64,000 nucleotides of DNA from Brachycybe producta (GCA_036925085.1 JAUPFP010000015.1:3047926-3111925), one strand, 5' to 3'. Numbered from the stretch's first letter, positions 34,681 to 46,239 are shown. Notes: generated by a model from the sequence alone, not told the origin. Numbers and translations are program-made.

Positions 34681-34875
34681 GAGGCATCTCTGTCCAGCAC
34701 TAAATTTTCGTTTGGCCCCCACCCTTTTATAAGCGTCATTAATTTTTAATCGGTTAGTTACTTGGTCTGATGTCATATGCCCCGCTCTTTTCGATTTCTA
34801 ATTGGTTCATATTTGGTCTGACGCTCATAAAAGGATGGAGCAAACGAAAAGTTAGTGCTGGGCAGAGATGCCTGT
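34681..34875. mobile_element. ACAGGC-type foldback MITE, subfamily C, copy 2
   Basis: It follows copy 1 by only six bases and has matching ends (AGGCATCTCTGTCCAGCACT ... TGCTGGGCAGAGATGCCTGT). CGAAGTG occurs both left of it (34675-34681) and in its right flank. The pair sits head to tail as a compound locus. Confidence 0.88.
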
Positions 34876-36285
34876 GCCACGAAGTGGTTGACGTGGCCAC
34901 CACTGAACTGGTGTGTTGTCACTGTGAGCCACTGGTATGACCTTGATTATTGATTTTTGTTTCTCTTTATGAAGTGAACATTATGTGTGTTCATTGAATT
35001 ATGGCGTAACTGAAAAGGAATTTAGCTCTAAGTTGAGATGACGTCATCTATCAGAGCTCGTAGCTGAGCTACCTTTAGAATTGGTTAAAAGACCCGAAAC
35101 TAAATTGTTTTATTCTGTTTGCCAACCTACTGAAACAAATTTAAATAAACTAATTTTTTTTGGGGGGGGGGGGAAGCGTTTATTTTATTGAAAGGCTTAG
35201 AGTTGGTGACAAGATGGCGTCGATGAATTTGAATTTAGCAGATAAAGGAAAAGGGAATGGAAGAAAAAGGGGAGAAAATAACTCTCACGCAGAGTTGTAT
35301 AATTCTCGTGTTATAAAAATTTTGGGGTGGGGAAATAATGATGGGTTTAGTAAATTTTAACTGTTTGACCACTGGGCATTCATTACTTTTGCACGCATTT
35401 TTCAAATTTTATGCAAATTTCCTAGTAATGATCATCATAATAATGGTTTTGCTTTTGAGAATGCATTTTTCAAATCAATTTAAATGAAATATAATGGCTG
35501 CTTGTTTGTGTGTTAACTTCATGATTCATTGTGACTGACTTGCCAATTTTAATATTGAATTTCTATTTGAACCTATTTTGAAGTGTTTTTCTAACCAAGC
35601 TGGATGATAATAAGTACGTTCTGAACTACGTTTTTATGTGTATACAGAGTAGATTCAAAATCAGTGTAGAGAATGTTCGGAAATAGAGAGAAACATCTTG
35701 AGTAGTTTATGAAAATGTGGCGCAATTGAGATGAATGAGGGAGGAGGAGGAGGATGGCATATTACAAATATGAGAACATTTTTTATCTTTATACCGCAAT
35801 ATGTCACAAACTCATTAGGAAAGTTGAAAATAAACTTTTTTGATCCACTCTGTACTAGAAACATCGCTCCATCATGTTACATCTTTTTTTGTTGTTGTAA
35901 TGCGTCAAATTTAAGCATTTTTCCATCAAACATGTGTTTTGAACAACAGAAACTACAGAATTTTGCACTTTTGTTCATTATTTTCTATGAAATTAATGAT
36001 GATGGATAGACTTTAATGTGTTTGAAAAGAGGAGAGGGGAGGAGGGTTCATGCAAAATTTTAGAAAATTGTACTTTTTGATTAAAATTATGGATCAATCA
36101 CAAAAGTTTACTAATATTTTAAATCATGATTGGTTGCTACCTAAAGTGTAAGAAGTAGTTTGACGCAAAAGCAGATAACCCGAAATATAGTTTTGGTCTA
36201 GCAAAATTTTAATTTTTTGGCGAAAATAATCTAAAAACATGGCGGCCGAAACTTCATTTCATTTATAAATGTAAGTTGAGCAAAC

Positions 36286-36335
36286 ACGATGCATTTGACG
36301 TCAGCAGAAGTCTTCCTCTGACGTCACATGCATTG
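36286..36335. promoter_or_regulatory. hairpin carrying two CRE palindromes
   Basis: ATGCATTTGACGTCAG and CTGACGTCACATGCAT are inverted copies (15 of 16 positions) about 13 bases apart. Each contains the full CREB/ATF site TGACGTCA. This may be the core of an unrecognised MITE. Confidence 0.4.
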
Positions 36336-36462
36336 AACGTGGTGTTAAATACTTTTGTAATACTGAGCAAATCAATAGATCAAAATACTTAAAACTTTTT
36401 TTAGCATTTTCTCTTTTGAAATATCTCTCAGAACAGCAGAATTTGTTGCATTAATTATCCTT

Positions 36463-36733
36463 AGGCCGGGCGCAAACTAATGAATCAAATGAGCAAGCAA
36501 CCAGCAACCAAATCCTGATCACGTGACAAGAAAGTGGCTACTGGCGCTGCTCTGCTCACCATACTTGAGCAGAAGCAACATCCACTTACAACTGTTGCCA
36601 GCTACTAATTTGTTGTCTGCAAATACAGTAATGGAGCTAGCGTAGTGTCACCAGCAACAGTTGCTAGAGACTGTTACTGGTGACTGTTGCTGGTTGCAAG
36701 CTTGCATTGTTGCCTAATTTATGCCTGGCCTAA
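36463..36733. mobile_element. inverted-repeat element L, copy 1
   Basis: TTAGGCCGGGCGCAAACTAA at the left and TTTATGCCTGGCCTAA at the right are imperfect complements. The interior carries ACCAGCAACAGTTGCTAGAG and ACTGTTGCTGGTTGC pairs. A diverged second copy follows. Confidence 0.65.
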
Positions 36734-36734
36734 C

Positions 36735-37182
36735 AAGAATTTCAAGAAAGTGGTTGCTGGCACACATTGTGTTTGCTCGTTCCCTCTGCTCACCACTATT
36801 CTGAACAGAGGCAACATAGTTCAGCTAACTGGCAATTAGAAATCGGGACGAATATAAGTTGGCTCCGCCCTTTTTATGCCGACCGACAACTTCTAATTGG
36901 TTGGTTATGTAGTCTGACGTCACATGCTCCGCCCTTTTTGACGTCGAACCACACAACAAACCAATTAGAAGTTGCCGGTCGTCATAAAAAGGGCGGAGCC
37001 AACTTATGTTCGCCCCGATTTCTAATTGCCTGTGTTCAGTTATGGTTGAATTTCAACCATTTTGGTGTACAAAGTTGAAGTAGTGGCGCTAGTATAGTGT
37101 CTCTAGCAACAGCTAGTCTTCAGAGACTGTTGCTTGGCTGCTGGCGCTCATTTAGTTCCCTAATTCATGCCCGATCCAACTA
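36735..37182. mobile_element. inverted-repeat element L, copy 2 (diverged, interrupted)
   Basis: CTCTGCTCACCACTATTCTG and GAGACTGTTGCTTGGCTGCT resemble the first copy. It ends near AATTCATGCCCGATCC and is interrupted by a subfamily B element at 36828. Confidence 0.55.
36828..37033. mobile_element. ACAGGC-type foldback MITE, subfamily B, copy 3
   Basis: Runs ACTGGCAATTAGAAATCGG ... GATTTCTAATTGCCTGT. It is 206 bases, the same length as the 20368 copy, with arms CAACTTCTAATTGGTTGGTT and complement. Flanks GTTCAGCTA (36819-36827) and GTTCAGTTA (37034-37042) match at 8 of 9. Two TGACGTC words lie inside. The open frame across it is an artefact. Confidence 0.93.
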
Positions 37183-37628
37183 ACGGTTGTGCTGCGTGAT
37201 GCCACAACAGACGGGCAAGACAGACATTTAGTCAGACAGACAAAATTACAATTTTATTTATATAGATCACTAAATATTTCTGATATTAGAGAAATAAATC
37301 GAATTTTTTGGTTGACAATTTTGTCTAAAAAAAAATATGGGGACGTATTTTTTGTTGTTGATATTAGAAGTATTGATGCGTAGAAATGAGTAGAATTTTT
37401 GGTTTGGGTGGGGGGTGGGTAAGTGATGAAAAGCTGAAAAAAGCTCCGAATTCAGTGATGCTTCAGTTGCTCTTAAATGGAGCTGTAATTTTTTTAATAG
37501 TTCATTTCTGTTTTGTTCAGTGAAGGAATTTCAGTGTGTGTGCGCGATGGTCTATTGGTGGGTGGAAGGTTCTTAATAGAGAAGGAGGGGAAAAAAATTA
37601 CATGAAAAAAAGTATGATGCAAAAAACG

Positions 37629-37629
<1 letters not shown>

Positions 37630-37670
<41 letters not shown>
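37630..37670. repeat. (TGA)n microsatellite
   Basis: About 14 TGA/GAT trinucleotides; the minus-strand frame reads poly-His here. Confidence 0.96.
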
Positions 37671-38013
37671 ATGTTGAGAGTGAACGAATGAATGAATGAA
37701 TCAACGAGCGAAATGAATAAAAAAAATTCGGGCTCCAAATATCTAATGTGTTTCCATTTTCTTTCATAGTTTGTTGCTTTTTATTTTCTAATATGGAAAT
37801 TTTTTCTTATGTATTTTGCATAAATTGACATTGGCAAAATATTTAAAAGAGACGAGCTCATTGACATTTCATTTTGTATGAATCCTCTTCTCTTTTTTTT
37901 TTAAATAAGAATTCAATTATGTGCCTTGTAGATTTAAAAATATATTTTTATGGATAAAGGCAGTGATTGATTAAAATTATTAATTTAAATCAATGATTTT
38001 AATTGCTATTTTT

Positions 38014-38312
38014 TTATTCAATATCACAAGCAAATGTTTCTCAATTTGTGGTCAAATGTTGCCCAATTGTGAAATAATCATCATTATTAGAGCAACTGCA
38101 ATTATGCTTTTTACTTATCAGAAAGGCTGGTTAGAGGCTAAATATCTGGTTAGACCTACTATCAGTTGTCAACTGGAGCTCTTAGCGCTAACCAGTGGTG
38201 TTTTTTTTATTGAAAAGCCATAATTGTTGGTTATTGAAAACGCGATTGTTATTTTGCAATTGGAGCTTGGGCCACAGATTGAGAAACCTCATTTGCGTTG
38301 ATATTGTGCACA
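38014..38312. mobile_element. hairpin MITE family E, copy 5
   Basis: TTCAATATCACAAGCAAATG with TTTCTCAATTTGTGG on the left and CCACAGATTGAGAAACCTCA ... GATATTGTGCA on the right. The arms GAAAGGCTGGTTAGAGGCTA and GCGCTAACCAGTGG are still complementary. Confidence 0.85.
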
Positions 38313-38589
38313 AACATTGAGCTCTACAAGTGAAACCTTGGATTGCAAGTATGACTTGTTTGCGAGTGTTTTGCAAGACAAGCACATTTTTTTTAATAAG
38401 TTATAGCTTTATAAACGAGCGTCGTCTTGCAATACGAGTACTACGTATACGCTTTGTCTGCCGAGCGTAACGTGATCACAACTGAACCTTTGGTTCGCTT
38501 TGATATACGAGTGCTTTGGACTACAAACATGTTTATGGAAGGAATTATGCTCGCAATCCAAGGTTTATCTGTAATTACTTGAGACATCA

Positions 38590-38902
38590 AAACCTTGTAC
38601 ACACATGAGCTAAATGAATTCAAGTTAAATGTGTTCAGGTGAATTATACAGAATCCAGTTAAGGCCATAAACCCAAATAAAAATTGACTTTATTATTAAT
38701 ATTTTAAAATTGAAATACTAAATTAATATTTTGTCAAATAGTTTATATAAATTATATTTAAGTATTAACTCAATATTTTGAGATTATTAACTGAATAAAT
38801 TGAATTCGACATAATTGTCCATTTGCCCTTCACAGGGCTCTGTAGAACGTGTTTAATATTTAAATGCATTTAATTGTGTATGTATTTATGTACAAGGTAT
38901 TA
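38590..38902 (+). mobile_element. ACCTTGTACAC family F, copy 3
   Basis: AACCTTGTACACACATGAGC at the left and ATGTACAAGGTATTAG at the right give TIRs of about 13 bases. The body matches the 51292 copy most closely (both have GTGTTTAATATTTAAATGC). Confidence 0.9.
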
Positions 38903-39599
38903 GGCAACATTTGAAAATGACTACTTAATTTTAATTTATAATTAGTAGTTATAAAGTTTATAAACAATTAAAGGATATGTTTGTAATATGCAAAATGTTA
39001 TATATATAAATTTTTAATGTAACGTACTATTTTTTTAAATCGTTATTTTTTTTTCACCCAGGTTAAAGTTGTTGTTTTAAAATGAAGACTTTTGAATTCA
39101 GATCACATTCTTTTTAGAGATTTAGAAAAAAAGGGGTGGAGGTTAACGATGGCATCCATTTCTAATTAAGCGAGTTTTATGTAAAATTTGGCGGCGGCGG
39201 CGGCGTACATGTGGATTTAATTTGTTCCTGAATTATAAATTTAACCTGAATGCGCGACGACATTATGTTAAAATGTGTTTTGAGGATTTTCTTTTAAATG
39301 TATTTTATAGTTTGGATTTTTTCCTGTGGTTTTTCAATTTAGACAAGGTTAAATTATACCTCAATGTTTTTTTTTATTAAAAGTTTATTGATTTGTTGAT
39401 TTTTTTTGATAATACATTTTAAAGTGTATATGATCGACAAAAATGCAAATCAATAAACTTTTTTAGACGTTATTATTTATCTTTGGTAGACAATGGGGGC
39501 AGTTTTATGCATTTAACGCTTTTTTATGTGATTATTTTTTTTAAGAAAATATTTACACATGAAACACGAAACGCAACAATGGATTTCTTCGGTTGTCTT

Positions 39600-39809
39600 T
39601 AGGCTTGCCACCTTTCCTCCTTTGTGGAGGACAGTCCTCCATTCGGAAGAGATATCCTGCGTACAGGATCGTCCTCCATGAAGGCAAACATGTCCTCCAC
39701 ACAATAAATTGTATAAAAACTTAATTACGTTGGTGGAGGACGACGGTCCTGGCCGGAGGACAGTTCTTCCGAATGAAGGACTGTCTGCCCTCCACAGGCT
39801 GGAAGCCTA
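39600..39809. mobile_element. hAT-like MITE family G, copy 2, with 8-base target duplication
   Basis: Ends TAGGCTTGCCACC and GGCTGGAAGCCTA. The interior repeats GTGGAGGACAGTCCTCC-type words in both orientations. GTTGTCTT flanks both sides (39592-39599 and 39810-39817), a perfect 8-base duplication. It carries the family G sequence in the orientation opposite to the 6038 copy. Confidence 0.94.
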
Positions 39810-40747
39810 GTTGTCTTAATTTTCGGAATGAATTTCCAGGTTCATAAGTTATGAAAATGCAAATTGAAAGTAGTATTTTCAAATTGGTTAAATTTTGACA
39901 AAAATGAATTACACTGGAACCCGAAATAGCGCCATTGGATATTTTGATTTCAAAATACCATTCCCAGTTGTGGTGAATTTTGAATCTTGTGAATTTTTCT
40001 TAATTAAAAAAATCAAACATATTTAGGTTTTGTATAACCTAAGTAATGAAATGAATTTCTTCATATTTTTTTTCAAAGATATTTAAATTGCAGAAATTTT
40101 AATTTCATTGATGAGAATACATAAAATTTAACAGTAGGAAAATGATGTTTGCAGTGATTGCCGCTCAACAAGGGTTCAGCGGCCAAATTTTCATTATTAT
40201 ATATTTTTTTTAAAAAAAATTGTATATTTTATATATTATATATATACATACATATTGCATATGTATGCATATTTGCATATACACATTGCTGACGTCTGAA
40301 GTTCTTTTATAATGCATAACAATTGTACTAAACATTATGATTTCTAAGCTTAATAGCAGTCAGCTTTTTTTTCTCTCTCTCTTCTCATTTGTTCCTTTTG
40401 CTTTGCCAATAGACGTAACCTAGAAACGTAATTATCCCAAGTGTATATATTCAGAATAGAAAAAAGGAGGACTAAGGGGGTTCTCTTTTCATATACTTAA
40501 GTGGCATATGCCAGATCTATTTTTTTTTCTCTCTCTCTCCATCTATCTATATATTTCTCTCCCTGTGTTTTTTCCTTTGTTAAAACTCAAGTCGACAGAT
40601 TCATGAATCCCTTTCTAGTAGCTACCCATATGGAGCTGACAACATGACTAAAAAGAGGGGAGGGGAAAGAAGAAATTAAAGATTTTGGCGCTTGGTGTGT
40701 AGGCGGTCTTACATCTATATATATATATACATTTATGATAATGGTTA

Positions 40748-41058
40748 GGGTTCGGATTTTTATGAAATATTAAGCAAATGTTTCTCGATTTGTGGCTCAA
40801 GAGCCAATTGTGAAGTAAAAATCATGTTTAGACCAACAATTTTTTCCTAATTTTTCCTAATAAAAAACACTGGATAGAGGCTATAACTCTGGTTGACAAC
40901 TGTTAGTAACTATACATATAGCCTCTAAATAATGTTTTTTGATTAGAAAAAGCAATAATTGCAGTTGCTCTAATGATGAGGATGATTACTTGACAATTGG
41001 CACTTGGGAATCACAGATTGAGAAACATTTGCTTGATATTGCAGAAAAATCCGAGCCC
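40748..41058. mobile_element. hairpin MITE family E, copy 6 (full length, TA-flanked)
   Basis: GGGTTCGGATTTTTATGAAA at the left and CAGAAAAATCCGAGCCC at the right are terminal inverted repeats, and TA lies immediately outside each end. A TA duplication with a long hairpin body points to movement by a Tc1/mariner-type transposase (inference). This is the best reference copy for the family. Confidence 0.9.
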
Positions 41059-41339
41059 TAATAATGATACACGGGTTTTACAACCCCTCTCAACCCTCCT
41101 CTTTTATCATCCCACTTTTTATTTGCTTCGATTTTTAGATAGATTTTTTTTTATTTTTCTAAAGAAAGAAAGAAAGAAAAAAATGCTTGAAAATAAATGG
41201 AAAAAATGTTTAAAAAGGGTGGGCTGAGTGTAAGAGTGGGGTAGAAATGGTGATGGTACGGACAATCATTTCCGTTCACCTCAACATTTATACTAAGCCT
41301 TTGAAGGCCATTAGGTTGAAGAGCTTTGTTGTATTCTAG

Positions 41340-41366
41340 GTTGTTGATGATGATGATGATGATGAC
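41340..41366. repeat. (TGA)n microsatellite
   Basis: Short GATGAT run beside the family E element. Confidence 0.85.
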
Positions 41367-41471
41367 ACTACGATGAGTGCTCGCAACTAGGAAAATTTTC
41401 TAATGGGTTTCGATGGTTACCTATCTCTTTTTTGGGGTTTTTTTGTTGTTGTATTTTGAAGGGAAACTCTT

Positions 41472-41685
41472 TTCTCTCTCTCTCTCTCTCTCGCACTCTT
41501 TCTCTCCCTCGCTCTCGCGCTCTCTCTCTCTCTCCCTCTTTTCCTCTCTCCCTCTTTTCCTCTCTCTCTCTCTTCCTCTCTCTCTCCCTCTCTCCCTCTC
41601 CCTCTCTTTCTTTCTCTCTTTCTCTCTCTCTCTTTCTCTTTCTCTCTCTTCCTCTCTCTCTCTCTCTCTTTCTTTCTCTCCCTAA
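41472..41685. repeat. long imperfect (CT)n polypyrimidine tract
   Basis: Over 200 bases of almost pure C and T (CTCTCTCC, TTTCTCTC variants). Overlapping Ser/Leu/Phe/Pro frames across it are artefacts. Mirror-symmetric pyrimidine stretches of this kind can form triplex DNA. Confidence 0.95.
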
Positions 41686-41872
41686 GTCATTATGGCGAGA
41701 TATGTGGATAATGTTAACAAAATATGGATGCCATCAATATAAGCAAAGTAAAAATGAATATAACTGCAAAGTTGAGATATGTAAAGGCTAAAAGAGTGTG
41801 GAGAAGAAGAAAAAAAAAATTGACACATAATTTTGTTATAGATTTGAACTTGAAAAAGTTCTTTTACTTTTG

Positions 41873-41876
<4 letters not shown>

Positions 41877-41908
<32 letters not shown>
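41877..41908. repeat. (CT)n microsatellite
   Basis: Uninterrupted CT run of about 32 bases. Confidence 0.95.
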
Positions 41909-41909
<1 letters not shown>

Positions 41910-42225
41910 ACGTTAAAAGATCATAAACCTAATTTATAAAGGCTAAAAAAAGAATATTTTTATCTAGTGAAATTTCATCCCATTCATAAAGATGTCTTCT
42001 TCTTTTTTTATGTATATATTTACATCTTGAATGTATTTTGATTTTGGGGTATAATATGTACGTTATATGAAAGAGAAGTAATAATGTTAATGGCAGTGTT
42101 GTTTGGTAAGCGGCCAACTGTAAACAAAAAAGGCTTTCCATGTTTTTTGTTGCTTACACACAAAAACACACAATATAGAAGAAGATAGAAAGAATCACAA
42201 TTTAAATACCTCTATAAATTATTAT

Positions 42226-42341
<116 letters not shown>

Positions 42342-42807
42342 TTGATCATAATTACATTCCAGCCAGTTTATATGAACATAACATTAAAATTACCGCTTTG
42401 TCTTTGGCAATATCCCAAGTGAGGGCTATTGTAATAGGGTGAGAAGAAGACGACGAAGAACAAGAAAAAAAGCACAAATTGACGATGTTCTTTTTTTGTG
42501 GATCAAATTCCAGAAAAAAATTTGGCAATTTGTGAACTTCAACTTGAACTCTCTTGAGCAGGAAATGGTTTAAATATAGAAAAGTCCTGTTTTATTGAGT
42601 AAACCGTTCAAGGTTGTCTCTGATGTTAAAACCACCGTGCTTAGAGATTTCAAATGACTAAGTTTCTTATTTTGAATTTCGGCCTTAGTGTATTTTATTT
42701 GTCAAAAAAAAAAGGAGTGTAGACCTAATAAAGAGGAGGAACCAGATAATTTAGCACATTATTATTTCTCGATTTTTTTATTTATTTTTATTTAAGCCTT
42801 TGTAAAG

Positions 42808-44532
42808 CCTGGAACACACATACGGAGTTATGCTCAGAAAATCACAACAGAATATTTAAGAGGCTAGATACATCGTTTAGTTCAAAATTTCTCCGAATGT
42901 AGGCGCTGCGATCGTTGTTGATTGAAAAACGGTTTTTTAACGTTTTTTCCGGTTCGAAGTAACATAATAATTAATTGAAAAATAATTTCGCGTGCTAATC
43001 TTATAAAAAGGAAATATTATGAAGCCAATAGATTAATGCACGTGCTAATTTTTATGTGATTGTTCTAAGTCGTTTTTAATGGGAGTTCTTCAAATGTTTG
43101 TGGGACGGTTTTTTGCTCCTATGGGACTTAACATGGAGTTAAAAAACGTAAGATTTTAAATGTTATTTAAAAATAGAAAGCCCTTTTAAAATTTAGAAAA
43201 AGGAATAATCCTGAAGGCAATAACACATGTAAGTACGTGCTAATTTTTCTGATTGCTCTAAATCATTTTTAATGAGAGTTCTCTTAACTTTTGTTGGACG
43301 GTGTTTTAGTCCTATGGGACTTAACATGGAATTTAAAAACGTACGATTTTAAACGTTATTAAAAATAGAAGGACTTTTTCAAAATTTATAAAAAGGAAAC
43401 ATCGTGAAGCCAATACATGAATGTATGTGCTAATTATTTTGTTATTGTTCTAAATCAGTTTTAACGAGAGTTTTTCAAATGTTTGTGGGACGGTTTTTGA
43501 TCCTATGGGATTTAACATGGGGTTGAAAAAACGAACGACTTTGAACGTTGTTTAAAAATAGAAGGACCTTTTCAAAAATGATATAAATCGAGCACGTGAA
43601 GAACAATACTTTTTATTGCATTTTGCGCTTTACTGTATTTTAATTGAGCGATTGTGAGGCGATTTCTTGCAGTTTTAGTAACACCATATAAGAACACTCA
43701 TTTGTCACGTTGTCGTCTGCTCAAAACAACAAGATGGACGTGGATCTAGGCTCTTAAATGAAAACATTTTGCCATAAAAAGTGAACGGTAAACTCATTAA
43801 AAATGAGTTGAACAAAGCTCTACTTTTTCCGTTCTCAAAATATTCCGTTCAGATTCCCACCAATCAGAAAGAAGCATTTGTGACATCACAAAAAGGCACA
43901 TTGAAATCCATTTTGGCAATAAATGTTTCTTTTCGTGCTCAATAGAGGGTGCACACAATTTTCCTCATTTTCTGTTTCTTTGTGTGAATAACAGAGGTAC
44001 AGAAAAAGAAAAGGACTTTTTGTTCCGTTTTTAATTTTTTATTTCCTTGGCGGAATTCCAGCGTGCTTCAGGCTTAACACAGATGCGGAATTTCACCTCG
44101 AAAAAGGAAAATAGAAAAAAGAGCAGAAAGTTTTCGTTTTCTGTATTGAGGATGTTTACACTTAAATAAAATCCCACAGAATTTCGCTTTAAAAAAGAAA
44201 TAGTTTTTTTTAATTTCTAATTCTAATTTCTGTCGATTTTTATGCTTGTGTGATTCTTTCCTTAGAAACGGAAAATAAATTAGGAAATATGTGTGCCCCT
44301 CTATTGAGCAAGAAGAAAAAAAAAACACTACCCACATTCACACAACCAAATTACCATCATTTTGCTTCATGTTGATTGGGTGTAAATTTGAGGCAGAAAA
44401 TTTTACAAACAGAAAAATTTGAGCCTTTGTTCAACTCATTTTTCAACACATTTTGGCAGAAAATTGTCTCATTTACATACAAATTCTGTTTTTTTTTTTT
44501 TCTGAACATAGTTCCGCATATGTGTTCTAGTC
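42808..44532. mobile_element. 1.7-kb inverted-repeat element with internal 192-base tandem repeats
   Basis: Left end GAACACACATACGGAGTTAT, GCTCAGAAAA pairs with right end TTTTCTGAACATAGTTCCGC, ATATGTGTTC. Inside, from about 43000 to 43590, a unit with TTGTGGGACGGTTTTTT and CCTATGGGACTTAACATGG recurs three times; the CCTATGGGA word is at 43118, 43311 and 43502, so the unit is 191-193 bases. It contains another inverted-repeat element at 43937-44309. No transposase-like frame is seen. This is probably a large non-autonomous transposon with expanded subterminal repeats. Confidence 0.75.
43937..44309. mobile_element. 373-base inverted-repeat element nested in the 1.7-kb element
   Basis: GCTCAATAGAGGGTGCACAC at the left is mirrored by GTGTGCCCCTCTATTGAGC at the right. 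AAAGAAAAGGACTTTTTGTT and similar words give further internal pairing. The 87-codon minus-strand frame in its right half is not supported. Confidence 0.85.
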
Positions 44533-45701
44533 CGGATCTCTTCATATTTTAGCCATTATCGTATGGAGCAGATCTGACGGATCTGGACTGATATTAGTCC
44601 AGATCTGTTAACTTTGCGGATTAAAATTTTTGGCAGATTTGAACTGATAGATCTGATCCCACGTGCCCATTGTCGATGGGATCAATGAAGGGTTTGAACT
44701 GATAATCCAGATATTCGTCAGTATCGATCCCATTGTGAATGGGCACCTTTAAGTAATGTTTAATTATTTTTGGTAGGATTCTAAGTCTCTAGACAGTTTT
44801 TTTTTTCATTGTATAAAAGGAATATTTTTGCCTTAATAATTATATTAACTGGATACGAAAAAGTAAAGTAGAATGTAATTAACTATATTTTAGTTGAATT
44901 CGGAATTTTATTTAAGTTGATAATAATTACCCAATAGAACAGAAAAGGCGACACTTTTATACCATTCTTTGAGAAAACTGAAAAATATTTCAGCTTTAAA
45001 TTTTAAAAAATCTTTTAAAATAAAAGTTGAAGATTAAAACAACTTTCAGAAAATGAGAAATGTATTCAATTTCTTTTTTATTTAACTAAAATTTAATATC
45101 GTGGTTTTTCTTCTGGCATGTTTATGATTTTAAATGTCAGAAAAATAGTTTAGTCAGATTAAAAAAAAAACGTGATAACGGAAAAAAAATGTAATTTTTA
45201 TAAAATAAGCCCATATTTTTTTTTCGAGTTCAGAAATATCAGTCTGAAAAAAATAATATGAAATATTCACAGGGTGCGCATATCTTAATATATTTTTTCC
45301 ATAAAGATAAAAATATACAAGTAATTTCATGTTTCGTCAAGATAACAAAAAACTAACCTTGTGCAAAAATATTGGAAATTTAATTATGATAACGAGTAAA
45401 TGTTTTTTTTTTTTTGCTTCTCTGCGATGAATGGGTTGGATGTACGAATATATCTCGAGTAATATTTACAAGGAAGAAAGATGTATCATTATTCATTAGG
45501 TCACTGATTATACAAAGTGTTCATAATTATGTTTTCAAATAGAAAAATAGATATACAAATATTGATATAAAATAATACTAAAATAATGAAATCAGATGAA
45601 AAATTAAGTGGGTTTGGTTTTACCTTATAAAGACCATTATCTTAATTTGGTCTTTATAATTTTTAATTTAATAAAATGGTAGGCTATTATCTTCAGGTGG
45701 T

Positions 45702-45875
45702 GTACCTGACTCATTATAAGAAAAAGCTTGTGACGTCATAGGGATCGACGAAAAATTTCGGAGTGTGTGTCATGTTGTCTAATAAAAACGGGAGTAATAA
45801 CAAAAGAATGCCATTGAACCCTTTTTTTTAAACTGTTTATTTCATTTTCAGTTTTTTCTTACGATGAGTCAGGTA
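45702..45875. mobile_element. short MITE (TACCTGACTCAT)
   Basis: TACCTGACTCATTATAAGAA at the left and TTCTTACGATGAGTCAGGTA at the right are near-perfect inverted repeats around a 130-base interior containing GTGACGTCAT. Confidence 0.82.
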
Positions 45876-45904
45876 TATGAATTGATTCCATAAAGCAAAT
45901 CCTT

Positions 45905-46105
45905 AATTTTTGCGGTTGAAAAGCGCTGACCATCCCTGGACGGTTAGGACCCGGCAGAGTGCGTCGGCAACCCGGGCCCTGAAACGGCCAACCGTGGTCA
46001 TTTCTGGTGGGTTCACGTTGGTCAAAACTGGCCACGGTCGTAATAGCTTGAGAACGGGTAAAAAGTTTACTCCCTTGGGGCGTAAACCCCTGGAGCATCG
46101 ATGAC
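45905..46105. other. GC-rich island with open frames on both strands
   Basis: A stretch of about 200 bases is clearly richer in GC than the surrounding 30-35 percent DNA. It is open on the plus strand (frame ending TGKKFTPLGRKPLEHR) and in two minus frames. It contains ACGGCCAACCGTGGTCA and CTGGCCACGGTC. It lies just upstream of a decayed retrotransposon 3' end and could be part of that element. I recognise no domain, and a functional gene is not supported. Confidence 0.4.
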
Positions 46106-46239
46106 TTACTTGATATAATTTCTTTATTGAGGACAGGTCGTTTTGGAACAATTTACTTGCAAGATTTTAGTCTTAACATTTTTAAGCGAATGGATGGAAG
46201 GTTCTTGTCCTAAACCAACTTCAAGTAAACTCTGTAGGA

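Noticed and set aside
36767-37078. 103-codon frame across 36767-37078 and a similar 80-codon frame at 20304-20546
   Set aside because: The shared peptide similarity comes from both crossing subfamily B foldback transposons, not from a protein family.
41413-41939. Leu/Ser/Phe-rich frames of 90 and 119 codons
   Set aside because: They are translations of a polypyrimidine tract in different registers.
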